From the NCBI RefSeq assembly GCF_000063445.1, contig NC_009464.1, positions 1,178,001-1,242,000 of the forward strand: a stretch of 64,000 nucleotides of DNA, written 5' to 3'. Positions 1 to 8,220 of the stretch are shown piece after piece. The DNA is from Methanocella arvoryzae MRE50. Lineage in GTDB: Archaea > Halobacteriota > Methanocellia > Methanocellales > Methanocellaceae. The notes under the pieces were generated by a model. It searched no databases. It had not been told where the DNA came from and was given only the letters and a program-made list of their open reading frames with translations. How positions within the stretch are numbered: position 1 is the first letter of the stretch; every line of letters begins with the position of its first letter. Made by a program: the position numbers and the translations under genes.

Positions 1-217
1 TAGAGACGCCAGAGAAGCCGGGGAAGAAGACCTGGAGCACGCCCCACAGGAACCCGCCGAGGGCGAAGCCGATGATGCCGGGCAGGCTGTATTCGGCAAT
101 AAAGCGCAGCTCATCAGCCGGGTTTACGGATTTACGGCGAGAGACCGCCATCCACCGGCCTGTTTCACCCGGGATCAGTTCACTATCGTGCTGTTGTACT
201 CCAGAATCGAGCGACAT
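1..217 (-). CDS. Membrane protein, N-terminal part (cut by window edge)
   Basis: The first 72 codons of a minus-strand gene are present; the rest lies beyond the window. About 44 polar N-terminal residues are followed by a Gly-rich hydrophobic stretch (IIGFALGGFLWGVLQVFF) that looks like a membrane helix. It begins 37 nt after the stop of the gene at 255-566 on the same strand, so the two probably share a transcript. I do not recognise the family. The ATG at 217 is the only in-frame start near the upstream stop. Confidence 0.55.
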   Translation of the reverse strand, partial: MSLDSGVQQHDSELIPGETGRWMAVSRRKSVNPADELRFIAEYSLPGIIGFALGGFLWGVLQVFFPGFSGVS

Positions 218-254
218 GTCAACTCCCGCCACAGTCCGCGTACTTGAGAAGGCC

Positions 255-566
255 TTATTTCTCCCGGAGCCAGATCTGGACTTCGTCCTCGCCCGCGACC
301 TCGAACCGGTCCGCCAGGCTCTTCCGTATCTCCGCAACAAGTTCCTCGGAGCTCAATCCGTGGCCTTCTCCGGCCACGATGGCTATCTGGCGGTCGCCAG
401 TCGTGATGTCGAGGCCGAAGGTCATGAAGTCAGTATCCTTGTCGAACATCAGCTCTTCTCCGATGGTGATGAAATCGCACTGCTGCAACGGAGCTTTCAC
501 TTCGATGATCAGTCGCTTCTGGTAGTTGGTGCTCTTGTCCACTACGTTGATGATGATCCGGTCCAT
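255..566 (-). CDS. Small hypothetical protein (103 aa)
   Basis: An acidic soluble protein of 103 residues. The N-terminal half alternates hydrophobic residues like beta strands (RIIINVV, KRLIIEVKAP) and the C-terminal part contains a likely helix (SEELVAEIRKSLADRF) and ends VQIWLREK. It has no signal peptide, membrane segment or metal motif. An AT-rich TATA-like stretch near position 590-600 on the minus strand fits transcription starting just before the ATG at 566. It is probably co-transcribed with the membrane-protein gene downstream. Function unknown. Confidence 0.55.
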   Translation of the reverse strand: MDRIIINVVDKSTNYQKRLIIEVKAPLQQCDFITIGEELMFDKDTDFMTFGLDITTGDRQIAIVAGEGHGLSSEELVAEIRKSLADRFEVAGEDEVQIWLREK

Positions 567-662
567 GAAAGAAAGGATGGAGACGATCGGTATTATGTTT
601 ATCGTATCGAGAGATAAAGATTAATAGCCGGGAATATAAATACTGTGATCAGGAGGAATATA

Positions 663-1061
663 ATGGTAAAGCTAACCGATCAGATCAAGGAATCGCTCAC
701 CGGCACGAAAACTTTGTTCCTGGCCACCGCCTCGAGGGACGGCACCCCCAACGTGGTGCCCATCGGCGCCTTCAAGCTGCTCGACGACGAGACGCTCCTC
801 ATCTCCGACCAGTATTTCCTGAAGACGCTGGCAAACATGAAGGAGAACCCGAAAGTAGCCCTGTCCTACTGGGGAGAAAAAGGCGGCTACCAGATCAAAG
901 GCCCCGTCACCCTCCACACCGACGACGACGTCTTCAAGCAGAACGTGGCCTGGATGAAGGAAGTAAGGCCCAACCTCACCCCCAAATCCGCCGTAGTGAT
1001 GAAGATTACGGATGTTTACATCGTCAAGGGCGGCCCGGATGCGGGCAAGAAGATACTGTAA
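663..1061 (+). CDS. Pyridoxamine 5'-phosphate oxidase-related FMN-binding protein
   Basis: A 132-residue protein of the split-barrel flavin-binding fold. The pattern LFLATASRDGTPNVVPIG followed by LISDQYFLKTLANMKENPKVAL is typical of small PNPOx-like proteins that bind FMN or F420; the substrate cannot be told. The ATG at 663 is chosen because AGGAGG at 651-656 lies 6 nt upstream; an in-frame GTG at 645 lies before that ribosome site. It is a single-gene unit: the preceding genes run on the other strand and a repeat-filled gap follows. Such proteins often act as flavin reductases or oxygen-stress enzymes in anaerobes, but this is only a family-level inference. Confidence 0.85.
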   Translation: MVKLTDQIKESLTGTKTLFLATASRDGTPNVVPIGAFKLLDDETLLISDQYFLKTLANMKENPKVALSYWGEKGGYQIKGPVTLHTDDDVFKQNVAWMKEVRPNLTPKSAVVMKITDVYIVKGGPDAGKKIL

Positions 1062-1212
1062 CCAGAAGATGCAGGATACAATCGGCCCCGCTTCGCGAGG
1101 CCTTATTTTTAAATCGCAAAGTCGCAAGGGCGCAAGGACGCAACGAATAATCGGAAAACCTTTGCGTCCTTGCGCCTCTCAGGCTGTCTCATAAGTCATA
1201 CTGTCCAAATTC

Positions 1213-1394
1213 GGTGAGACATCAATACGAACGCTGCGCTGTGCTTGGACACAGATTTAACAGATTGTACAGATTGCACAGATGAATTTAAAGATAAAAC
1301 AGGTAAGGGCCGTCTTTACCAGCCTGATTCAATGATCATCTGTCTAATCTGTACAATCAGTGCAATCTGTGGCCCTGACACAGCGCAGCGTTCG
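1213..1394. repeat. ACAGATT-unit palindromic module, copy 1
   Basis: Outer arms are GGTGAGACATCAATACGAAC plus GCTGCGCTGTGC on the left and their partial complement (GCACAGCGCAGCGTTCG) on the right. Inner arms are tandem ACAGATT-type units (left) and AATCTGT-type units (right). Two further copies lie at 14975-15158 and 29710-30002. Confidence 0.7.
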
Positions 1395-1402
1395 TCATTG
1401 CA

Positions 1403-1453
1403 TCGCCCGCATCGGACGCCTGCAATTGCAGGCGTCCTGGCGGGCGAACATCG
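1403..1453. repeat. Small palindrome around ACGCCTGCAATTGCAGGCGT, copy 1
   Basis: A core ACGCCTGCAATTGCAGGCGT is framed by CGCCCG on the left and CGGGCGAACATC on the right. Related copies occur at 14881-14929 and 36019-36065, where the core is CGCCTGCGAATGCAGGCG and the frame is GATGTTCGCC ... GGCGAT. Confidence 0.6.
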
Positions 1454-1599
1454 GGGATAAGATCATACGGATTCTCTAAAAAGGATACATGTCTCCTTAT
1501 TGTATAACGAACATGAATTAAGAGACAGCCTGCTCTGCGCCTTTGCGAGCTAAATACAAGGCGGCCTGTCGCCGAAATGGTTCCTGTTAGAATTGTTGA

Positions 1600-2247
1600 T
1601 CACTGCGCAGGCGTCGTAAGTATTTTTTCCAGCCTTCGCAGCTCTTCTTCCTGGCTCTCCAGCCCTTTTTTGAGGCTCATGAGCATGTTGCGGGAAGCGG
1701 GGCTGGCCTTGAGCTTGTCCTCCGGGTAAAGCTGGGACATCAGTGTCAAAAGTTTTTTGTTGCGCTGGGCCTGGGTGTGTAATTTTTCATACCGGTCCCG
1801 GTAGGCGTTGATGATCTCGGCTGCCACGCCGGATTTGCGGGCCATCTCCAGGGTGCGCTCGATCCTGGTGCGGGCGGTGAAGACTTCTTCGAGGGCCTGC
1901 TTGAGGGTGGCGGCGCTGACCGGCTTCATGATGTAGTTCTCGATGAGGACGGATCGATCCCTGACGTCTTCGAAGGTCAGGGGTTTGGCGGTGACCATGA
2001 TGATGGGAATGTCCTTAATGGCCGGGTCGTTCTTGATGATGCGGGCGACTTCCCAGCCATCCATGCGCTCCATCATGATGTCGAGAAAGATGAGGTCGGG
2101 GCGCTCGGCCCGGGCGATGCTCAGGCACTCCTCGCCACTGTACGCTTTGAGAGTAGTGTAGCCCGAGCGGGCGAGCATTCCGGCGATGATGTCCACGATA
2201 TTACGTTCGTCGTCGGTGACCAGTATGCGCTTGCTATCTATTGCCAT
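1600..2247 (-). CDS. Response regulator: receiver domain plus C-terminal helical region
   Basis: Residues 1-125 form a CheY-like receiver domain. The acidic pair is in RILVTDDERN, the phosphoacceptor Asp in DLIFLDIMMERMDG, the Thr/Ser switch in IIMVTAK, and the Lys in YIMKPVS. The remaining 90 residues are charged and helical (RNKKLLTLMSQLYPEDK, LESQEEELRRLEKIL) and resemble no DNA-binding domain I know, so output is probably by protein contact. No histidine kinase lies next to it. The start ATG at 2247 fits the beginning of the receiver fold. Confidence 0.85.
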   Translation of the reverse strand: MAIDSKRILVTDDERNIVDIIAGMLARSGYTTLKAYSGEECLSIARAERPDLIFLDIMMERMDGWEVARIIKNDPAIKDIPIIMVTAKPLTFEDVRDRSVLIENYIMKPVSAATLKQALEEVFTARTRIERTLEMARKSGVAAEIINAYRDRYEKLHTQAQRNKKLLTLMSQLYPEDKLKASPASRNMLMSLKKGLESQEEELRRLEKILTTPAQ

Positions 2248-2341
2248 ATGTGGTTGATCCTGTGAGCGCCTGGAGTTGCAGGTTGTTCGCTACATAATTC
2301 CAGCCTGCAACACATAAATCTTTTGTAGTCGAATGACAGGA

Positions 2342-2372
2342 TCAAAAAAGATCGGCCTGCCCGTTGGCAGGG
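2342..2372 (-). terminator. Hairpin plus T-run terminator for the gene at 2379-2756
   Basis: Read on the minus strand, CCTGCC AACG GGCAGG is followed within a few bases by a run of six T. It lies 7 nt past the stop codon. Confidence 0.6.
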
Positions 2373-2378
2373 GAAGGC

Positions 2379-2756
2379 CTAGTACTCTGTGGTTTCCCGG
2401 TATAACAAGCTGCCTATGATGCTGATGGCAGCGCCCATCGCAAAACCTACGCCTGCCGCCATGGCAACGCTGGCAAGCGGATGTGATCTGATGTTACTCT
2501 TGACGGATTCCGTGCTGTTATCCATGGCGACCCTGGCAGAGCTCATGGTGTCAGAGACTTTTGCCCGATAGTTTTCCGGCGCGACGTGGGTGATATCGTC
2601 CGCCGCCCTGCGGAGGATATCGGATATCCTCCGGCTGGCCATGGCTCCCTTTTCAGCCGCCGTCTGAGATAGCTCCGTGCCTTTGCGCTCGATCTGGCTC
2701 GCCTGCCGCTCCATTGTGCCGGCCATTCCGGTCCTTCTACTTCTGCCAAATACCAT
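2379..2756 (-). CDS. Small membrane-anchored helical protein (DUF883/YqjD-like)
   Basis: A 125-residue protein with a long charged, helical N-terminal region and a single C-terminal glycine-rich hydrophobic segment (ASVAMAAGVGFAMGAAISIIGSLL) just before the end. This layout is that of DUF883/ElaB-type proteins, which associate with ribosomes or the membrane in bacteria; the similarity is in architecture only. The ATG at 2756 is preferred because AGGTGAT lies about 6 nt upstream. A hairpin terminator follows the stop, so this is a single-gene unit. Confidence 0.65.
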   Translation of the reverse strand: MVFGRSRRTGMAGTMERQASQIERKGTELSQTAAEKGAMASRRISDILRRAADDITHVAPENYRAKVSDTMSSARVAMDNSTESVKSNIRSHPLASVAMAAGVGFAMGAAISIIGSLLYRETTEY

Positions 2757-2980
2757 TCGTATCACCTGATTAAGATATCATTTGCACAATCCACGCCGAT
2801 CGCCGGCCTGAGCGTGCCCTGGCGTTCATGCTGTTCACTACTAAGCCCGGCAATCTTCTCTAACTTGAATTTTATCCAGCGCCGTATTAACCATTGGTAA
2901 AAGAAAAATGATTTATGTGGTTGTTATTAAGGTATAAAATCGAATTAATAAGGGCATATGCCTTTTTACGCTTACTGTAC

Positions 2981-3012
2981 AAAAAATAGATGGACGGGTT
3001 TACTTACCCGTC
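2981..3012 (-). terminator. Terminator of the ech operon
   Basis: On the minus strand GACGGGT AAGTAA ACCCGTC overlaps the echF stop codon and is followed by CATCTATTTTTT. A strong hairpin plus T-run ends the six-gene operon here. Confidence 0.7.
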
Positions 3013-3452
3013 TTATCTTCTTTCCCCGGCAGGGACGCCGGCTCCTGGGCTTTGGCGGCCGGGGCTGCTCTGGCGGCGGCTTCGGCGGCTTTGCGCTTTT
3101 TGATCACCGGGGCGTTCTCGTTGGTGACCTTAGTGTAGATGGTCAGCCGTTCTCTGGAGGGCTTGGTGTAGACCTCGTTCTGGACGATGGCGTTGGTCGG
3201 GCAGACTCTCACGCAGTACCCGCAGCGGATGCACTGGGTGTTGAGGTACTCGATCTCCTCCTTCTCCTTGTGGATGATGATGCACTCGGGAGGGCACGAC
3301 CGCTGGCACAGGCCGCAGAGGATGCACTTGGTGCCGTCGAAGGTGACGTCCGCCCTCGTCCCGGGGAAATGCTGGTACGGGGTGTACGGATAGTTGGACG
3401 TGTACACCGGGCTGAACGCGTTTTTGACGATGTTCTCGAGAATCTTGAGCAT
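3000..3452 (-). CDS. echF: Ech hydrogenase, ferredoxin-like subunit EchF
   Basis: A NuoI-like iron-sulfur subunit that passes electrons between ferredoxin and the hydrogenase small subunit. Two CxxCxxCxxxCP motifs are visible: CILCGLCQRSCP near residue 42 and CIRCGYCVRVCP near residue 74, each for one [4Fe-4S] cluster. After residue 120 comes an Ala/Lys-rich tail (KKRKAAEAAARAAPAAKA), longer than in the short Ech subunits I know. It is the last gene of the operon, 13 nt after echE, with a terminator overlapping its stop. Confidence 0.9.
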   Translation of the reverse strand: MLKILENIVKNAFSPVYTSNYPYTPYQHFPGTRADVTFDGTKCILCGLCQRSCPPECIIIHKEKEEIEYLNTQCIRCGYCVRVCPTNAIVQNEVYTKPSRERLTIYTKVTNENAPVIKKRKAAEAAARAAPAAKAQEPASLPGKEDKTGK

Positions 3453-3465
3453 GTCTTATCACCGC

Positions 3466-4545
3466 CTACCTGTCAAAGCACCCTATGCATGGGTCGTAGC
3501 TGATCGTAATCGGCCCTACGTCCGCGAGCTGGCAGCCCTTGATCACAGGGATGAGTGCCGGTCCGTTGGCGTACGTGGAGGTCCTGACCTTGACCCGGTC
3601 CAGCTCCTTGGATTTCTTTCCCCTGACGAAGTAGAACAGCTCGCCCCGGGGTGGTTCTACCCGTGCGAAGCCGTCGCCATCGGGCATTGTCTTGGACTTG
3701 GCCAGGATATCGTCGGGCAGCCCCTCGAGCATGGGTACCAGCTGCCTGATCAGGTCGATGGACTGGAATAACTCTCTTACTCTTACGATAGAGCGGGCCC
3801 AGACGTCGCAGCCCTCTTCCACGACGTGCTTCATCTTGAGCTCTCCGTACAGCAGGTAGGGCGCGTCGATCCGTACGTCGTACGGTATGCCGCTGCCTCT
3901 GGCGATCGGACCTACTACAGAGTAGTCGAGAGCAGTCTGTTTCGAGAGAATGCCGACTCCCTTCATGCGGTCCTTGATCGTGCGGCTGTGGACGATCATG
4001 TCTTCCAGATCGCGGCAGCGCTTCTCTATGGTGTCGCAGAAATCCATGATCTCCTGCGCCATCTCCGGGCCGATGTTCCGTGTGACGCCGCCCACGAGGT
4101 TGATGCCGTGGAGGACGCGGTTGCCGGTGGTGCGCTCGAACACGTCGAGGACAATCTCTCTGTTGCGGAAGCACAGCATGAACAGGTTCTCGAAGCCGAT
4201 CGCCTCGAGCGTGAGCCCTATGGCCAGCAGGTGGCTGTGAAGCCTTTCCAGCTCCAGCATGATATTCCTGATGACGGCTGCGCGGCGGGGGATTTCCAGC
4301 TTCATGGTGCTCTCGACTGCGAGACAGAAGCAGGTGGAGTGGTGCTGGGTGCAGATGCCGCAGACTCTCTCCGCGAGGTATGCTGCCTTATTGTAGTCCC
4401 ACTCGAACTTCTTTTCCAGCCCCCGGTGCACGTATCCGGCTTCCAGCTCGACGTCTTTGACCAGCTCTCCGTCGAGGGCGAGCTTCAGCCTGATAGGCTC
4501 GATCCATACCGGGTGCTGGGGACCAAACTGTACTGTAGATCTCAT
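3466..4545 (-). CDS. echE: Ech hydrogenase large subunit EchE ([NiFe] site)
   Basis: A NuoD-like catalytic subunit of a group 4 [NiFe] hydrogenase, 359 residues. The nickel ligands sit in RVCGICTQHH near residue 62 and in DPCIGCFDR at the very C-terminus. Both Cys pairs are intact, so this is a hydrogenase and not a respiratory-complex relative that has lost nickel. The protein ends three residues after the last Cys, leaving no tail for a maturation protease to remove. Its ATG overlaps the echD stop (ATGA), indicating translational coupling. Confidence 0.95.
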   Translation of the reverse strand: MRSTVQFGPQHPVWIEPIRLKLALDGELVKDVELEAGYVHRGLEKKFEWDYNKAAYLAERVCGICTQHHSTCFCLAVESTMKLEIPRRAAVIRNIMLELERLHSHLLAIGLTLEAIGFENLFMLCFRNREIVLDVFERTTGNRVLHGINLVGGVTRNIGPEMAQEIMDFCDTIEKRCRDLEDMIVHSRTIKDRMKGVGILSKQTALDYSVVGPIARGSGIPYDVRIDAPYLLYGELKMKHVVEEGCDVWARSIVRVRELFQSIDLIRQLVPMLEGLPDDILAKSKTMPDGDGFARVEPPRGELFYFVRGKKSKELDRVKVRTSTYANGPALIPVIKGCQLADVGPITISYDPCIGCFDR

Positions 4546-4883
4546 GGCGTTTTCCTCCTTAGCGGCGCGGTGATGCTCTCGTGCAGGAAGAACCTGCCGG
4601 GCACGCCTTTCACCTTTACGCCGAACATCTCCGAGACCTCGTTCTCGGCCACGTAGGCGGCGGGCCAGATGTGGGAGATCCCCTCGATCTCCTCATTGCC
4701 GCCAGTCTTAGGGACCACGACCCGGTACTGCTCGGTCTTACCGGTGCCGGTGTGGAAGAAGTAGGTGACCTCTATGTTTGCGCCGGCGTCGGTGCCGACG
4801 ATGGTGATGAGCCGGGCTCCCGACTCCTTCATCCGCTTTGCGACTGCCTGTAGCTCCTGTTGCGTGACAATAGTTACTTCCAT
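4542..4883 (-). CDS. echD: Ech hydrogenase subunit EchD (NuoC-like)
   Basis: A 113-residue counterpart of the 30-kDa subunit of complex I. The conserved part is GISHIWPAAYVAENEVSEMFGVKVKG split over residues 70-95, with the E-x-E-x-x-D/E-MFG signature of NuoC-type proteins. It probably packs against EchE and EchC in the peripheral arm. It follows echC directly and overlaps echE by four bases. Confidence 0.9.
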   Translation of the reverse strand: MEVTIVTQQELQAVAKRMKESGARLITIVGTDAGANIEVTYFFHTGTGKTEQYRVVVPKTGGNEEIEGISHIWPAAYVAENEVSEMFGVKVKGVPGRFFLHESITAPLRRKTP

Positions 4884-5366
4884 CTATGCCATCCCCTGGG
4901 CTTTAGCCTTCTTTTTCTCTTCCAGAATCTTTCTCTCCTTCTCGTTCAGGATATCAAGGGCCAGCACCAGGCCGTCGATGATACCTTCGGGCCGGCAGTT
5001 GCAGCCGGGCACGTACACGTCGACAGGGATGACCTTGTCAAGCGAGCCGCAGGTGCCGTAACAGCCCTGGTAGATGGCGCCCGTGCTCGCGCACGAGCCC
5101 ACTGCCATGACTACTTTAGGGTCCGGCATCTGGTTGTAGAGATTGGTGATGATCTCCTTGTACTTCAGCGTCACCGGGCCGACGACCAGCATCACATCGG
5201 CGTGCTTGGGGTTGCCCGTGCTGTACACGCCGAACCGGCTGATGTCGTACCTCGGCGTCAGGCACGACAGGATCTCCAGGTCGCAGCCGTTGCAGCCGCC
5301 GGTGTTGACGTGAATGACCCATGGCGATTTTTTCCGGGACAGTTCAACAAAACTCATGCGATCCAC
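4884..5366 (-). CDS. echC: Ech hydrogenase small subunit EchC (NuoB-like)
   Basis: The electron-transfer subunit next to the [NiFe] centre, 160 residues. Ligands for the proximal [4Fe-4S] cluster are visible in GGCNGCDLEILSC, in VGSCASTGAIYQGC and in VPGCNCRPEG, the usual order in NuoB/EchC proteins. The C-terminus is Lys-rich (ERKILEEKKKAKAQGMA). The start lies 13 bases inside the 3' end of echB, so translation of the two genes is coupled. Confidence 0.93.
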   Translation of the reverse strand: MDRMSFVELSRKKSPWVIHVNTGGCNGCDLEILSCLTPRYDISRFGVYSTGNPKHADVMLVVGPVTLKYKEIITNLYNQMPDPKVVMAVGSCASTGAIYQGCYGTCGSLDKVIPVDVYVPGCNCRPEGIIDGLVLALDILNEKERKILEEKKKAKAQGMA

Positions 5367-6274
5367 CTCCCGGTAATGAGTATGTATACCAGGTTCAGGA
5401 CGATCAGGATCAATCCTATAATGTATACTTGTTTCAGCATCTGATCAACCCGCAGCCTCGCGGTGGCGTTGTCGACCACGATCGAGAATATGTAGGCGAA
5501 GAACATCAGGCCCAGCCTCATGATCCAGCCTGGGATGGTGATAGCTCCGATGACCAGGTCATGCACGAAGAACAGGCCGATGAACCAGAGCATGAAGAAC
5601 ATCTCGAAGAAGTGCGCCGACTCGATGAGGCCGAGGTACTTCCCTGCGAACTCCGTCATGGGGCCCTGGGCGATCTCCTGGTGTGCGGACGAGATGTCGT
5701 ACGGCGACTTGCGGAACTTGATCGGCAGAATGAGGAAGATGGCGAGCAGCGCCAGCGGCAGCGTGTAGAGCAGCGGCTCCACCTTGTAGATAGCCTCTAC
5801 CTCGAAGCTTCCGGTGACCAGCCTTATAAGGAAGACAACGAGCAGCAGGATGGGCTCGTAGGTCATCATCTGGAGCAGTTCCCTGTTCGAGCCTATGTAG
5901 CTGAACTGGGAGCGGACGCTGTAGCCTGCCAGCACCAGAAAGATGAAGGACAGGCCGAACACGAACGCGATGACTAACAGGTCGTACTCGAACAGCAGCA
6001 GCGCCAGGCTCAGCACCACAGTGGTCTGATAGGCGAGGCCGAACACGAGGTACGCCTTGTTCATCACGTTGTCCTCCTTGCCGAACAGCTTGAAGACGTC
6101 GTAGAAGGGCTGGACTATAGGCGGCCCTCTGCGATTTTGCAGCCGGGCGGTAAGCTTGCGGTCGATGCCCATGAGCAGGCCGCCGATGATCGGTGACAGG
6201 ATCAGCAGCAGCACTGGCAGACCATAGGTGGTGACATAGCTGTTGGTCAGTATTGAATCGAGGAACGTGTTCAT
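5354..6274 (-). CDS. echB: Ech hydrogenase membrane subunit EchB (NuoH-like)
   Basis: A 306-residue integral membrane protein with about eight hydrophobic segments. The loop after the first helix, GIDRKLTARLQNRRGPP, is the hallmark of NuoH/EchB and forms part of the interface with the peripheral arm. The segment SPYDISSAHQEIAQGPMTEF is the second conserved loop with the acidic residues implicated in ion movement. It overlaps echA by four bases (ATGA). Confidence 0.93.
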   Translation of the reverse strand: MNTFLDSILTNSYVTTYGLPVLLLILSPIIGGLLMGIDRKLTARLQNRRGPPIVQPFYDVFKLFGKEDNVMNKAYLVFGLAYQTTVVLSLALLLFEYDLLVIAFVFGLSFIFLVLAGYSVRSQFSYIGSNRELLQMMTYEPILLLVVFLIRLVTGSFEVEAIYKVEPLLYTLPLALLAIFLILPIKFRKSPYDISSAHQEIAQGPMTEFAGKYLGLIESAHFFEMFFMLWFIGLFFVHDLVIGAITIPGWIMRLGLMFFAYIFSIVVDNATARLRVDQMLKQVYIIGLILIVLNLVYILITGRWIA

Positions 6275-8172
6275 ATTAACACCGCCGCGAAGAGGGCGAT
6301 TAACAACAGAATGCCGATCGGGACTAAATATTTTAGCAACCTGCTTTCACCGATCAGACTCTCAAAGTAGCCTCCTCCGATCTCTGGCTCCGTGCCGGTA
6401 CCGCACGAGTAGGCAGGGGTGACCGAGTCTTTCCTGATGCGGATGAAGATCATCGGCACCAGTATGATCAGCAGGAAGATGATCAGGAACAGCAGCGGCG
6501 AGAAGCCTCCGAGCGCGTTCTGCAGGGCCACCCAGCCGGTGACCAGCTGCGAGGGTTCCTGGCCATAAACGTCTGGAAGATCGATCAGCTGGCTGAAGAA
6601 GACCGTGGTCAGGCCGACAGACACGAAGATGCCGATGGTGAGGATGATCAGGGGCACTTCCATGTACCAGTCGTGGTGCGGCTTTGCGGGCGTTTCGTCG
6701 CCCCGGGAAGCCATCATCCGGCCCGCCCACCTCGAGTAGTAGAATACTGAGAAGATGCTGCCGAAGATGATGAAGAAGATGTCCAGCAGCGACAGGCCGA
6801 TCTCGGTGAAGGTCGAGGCCGACTGGAAGGCCAGCCACTTGCCCACGAAGATGCCGAACGGAGGAGCCATCAGGGAGATGAGGCCGATCACAGTCAGGAT
6901 GGCTGCCAGCGGGGCCTTAGTGATGAGCCCCTCCATCTTCTCGATGTCCCTCGAGCCGATCAGGTGGGTAATGTCTCCGACACAGAGGAACAGCAGGCCT
7001 TTGGAGACCGCGTGGAATACCAGCAGGGCGACGGCTGCGGTGAGCGCCAGCGCCGTATTGATGCCCGTACACATCGCGATCAGGCCGAGATAGCTGATGG
7101 TCGAATAGGCCAGAATCCTCTTGGAGTCGGTCTGTGAGATCGCCAGCAGCGCGCACATCATGAAGGAGAAGCCGCCCACGATGGCGATAATGGAGGACAG
7201 GGTGGTGCCGATGATGAACGGCGCTATCCGGATGAGCAGGTATACTCCTGCGTTGACCATCGTCGAGGAGTGCAGCAAGGCTGATACAGGTGTCGGTGCT
7301 ACCATGGCGCCGGTGAGCCACGAGTTGAACGGCATGAGGGCAGATTTGGTGAAGGCCCCGAACGCGAGGAAGGCGAAAGGCAGCACGATTGCCGCTGCCG
7401 GCAGGAACGACAGCGCTCCGGGGAGCATCGCTTTTGCGCTCAGTAGCTCGGACAGGAAGCGGGTACCGTAGAACATCTCTATCAGGAGAATGCCGGTGAC
7501 CAGGCCTAACCCGCCCAGCAGGTTCATCCACAGGGCCCGGTCCGAAGCCTTGATCGAAGCCTCGTCCCGGTAGTGCCGGATCAGCAGGAAGGAGCACAGT
7601 GTGGTGACCTCCCAGAAGAAGAGCAGCCACGTCAGATCGTTGGCGAAGATGAGGGCGTTCATGTCCCCGAGGAACAGCATCATCACGAGGAAGAACGGAG
7701 ACACGTTTTTATCGCCTTTCATGTAGCCGATCGAGTAGATAAGGATCAGCGCTCCGATGATCGAGACGATAAGGCACATGACGATCGACAGGTCGTCAAT
7801 CACGAAGGTCGAGGCTGCGGCCGAATGCGAGGCCGGCATGAAGAACTCCAGGTACACCAGAGGTATAGCCTGCAGGACAGCCAGCGCCATCACCTTATAC
7901 TCCTTATCCTTGATACCGAAGTACAGGAACGTCAGGAGCAGCAGGAAATCTAAGATAACGATGATGGTTGAGATAGGTATAGCCGTGTTAATCGACTCAA
8001 CGGAGACGCTCTGCGGACCGCTGTACAGTACGAGCAGCGAGGCTGCGGACAGCACCACCGCGCACAGGATGACCGCGTACTTTTTGAGGCCATAGCCCGG
8101 CAGCAGGTAGGTGATGATGCCTAAAACGGCAGGCACCAGTACGGTAAGCGACAAAAGCAATAATCCGTCCAT
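6271..8172 (-). CDS. echA: Ech hydrogenase ion-translocating subunit EchA (NuoL-like)
   Basis: A 633-residue antiporter-like membrane protein with some 15 hydrophobic segments, homologous to NuoL/MrpA. Conserved polar residues in the membrane core can be seen in FFWEVTTLCSFLLI (Glu) and in FTKSALMPFNSWLTGAM (Lys) and HSSTMVNAGVYL (His). It carries out proton or sodium transport linked to ferredoxin oxidation. The ATG at 8172 is chosen since GGTG lies 6 nt upstream and the TATA box at 8211-8220 places the transcript start near 8190, after the more distal in-frame start at 8205. First gene of the operon. Confidence 0.93.
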   Translation of the reverse strand: MDGLLLLSLTVLVPAVLGIITYLLPGYGLKKYAVILCAVVLSAASLLVLYSGPQSVSVESINTAIPISTIIVILDFLLLLTFLYFGIKDKEYKVMALAVLQAIPLVYLEFFMPASHSAAASTFVIDDLSIVMCLIVSIIGALILIYSIGYMKGDKNVSPFFLVMMLFLGDMNALIFANDLTWLLFFWEVTTLCSFLLIRHYRDEASIKASDRALWMNLLGGLGLVTGILLIEMFYGTRFLSELLSAKAMLPGALSFLPAAAIVLPFAFLAFGAFTKSALMPFNSWLTGAMVAPTPVSALLHSSTMVNAGVYLLIRIAPFIIGTTLSSIIAIVGGFSFMMCALLAISQTDSKRILAYSTISYLGLIAMCTGINTALALTAAVALLVFHAVSKGLLFLCVGDITHLIGSRDIEKMEGLITKAPLAAILTVIGLISLMAPPFGIFVGKWLAFQSASTFTEIGLSLLDIFFIIFGSIFSVFYYSRWAGRMMASRGDETPAKPHHDWYMEVPLIILTIGIFVSVGLTTVFFSQLIDLPDVYGQEPSQLVTGWVALQNALGGFSPLLFLIIFLLIILVPMIFIRIRKDSVTPAYSCGTGTEPEIGGGYFESLIGESRLLKYLVPIGILLLIALFAAVLI

Positions 8173-8210
8173 ACAATACACCAAGCAATAAAAAGTCATA
8201 GTCAATCATG

Positions 8211-8220
8211 ATATATAAAG
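8211..8220 (-). promoter_or_regulatory. TATA box of the ech operon
   Basis: CTTTATATAT on the minus strand, about 25 nt before the predicted transcript start near 8190 and 40 nt before the echA ATG. Confidence 0.6.

Larger units (their letters stand above)
1180..1532. mobile_element. MITE-like element with terminal inverted repeats and 4-bp target duplication
   Basis: The ends are inverted copies: CAGGCTGTCTCATAAGTCAT from 1180 and, read on the other strand from 1532, CAGGCTGTCTCTTAATTCAT. CTCT stands on each side (1176-1179 and 1533-1536), as expected of a target-site duplication. The 353-bp interior has no transposase gene. It carries an ACAGATT-type palindrome (1213-1394) and a small perfect palindrome (1403-1453). 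The family of the parent transposon is not identifiable from the ends alone. Confidence 0.6.
1090..1556. repeat. Palindrome with CGCAAG-unit arms, interrupted by an inserted element
   Basis: The left arm at about 1110-1142 consists of tandem units such as CGCAAAGTCGCAAGGGCGC. The right arm begins TTTGCGTCCTTGCGCCTCT at 1161, is interrupted at 1180, and resumes CTCTGCGCCTTTGCGAGC at 1533. Joining the two parts with one CTCT restores a continuous arm complementary to the left one. This is an intergenic inverted repeat built of short tandem units; it contains no convincing gene. Confidence 0.6.

Noticed and set aside
1245-1460. 71-codon open frame with DTDLTDCTDCTD
   Set aside because: It translates the ACAGATT repeat units; the apparent repeat peptide only mirrors DNA repeats.
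2958-3503. Plus-strand open frame of 181 codons over echF
   Set aside because: It lies opposite echF, has a G/L-rich composition typical of reverse reading of a GC-rich gene, and no promoter or ribosome site.
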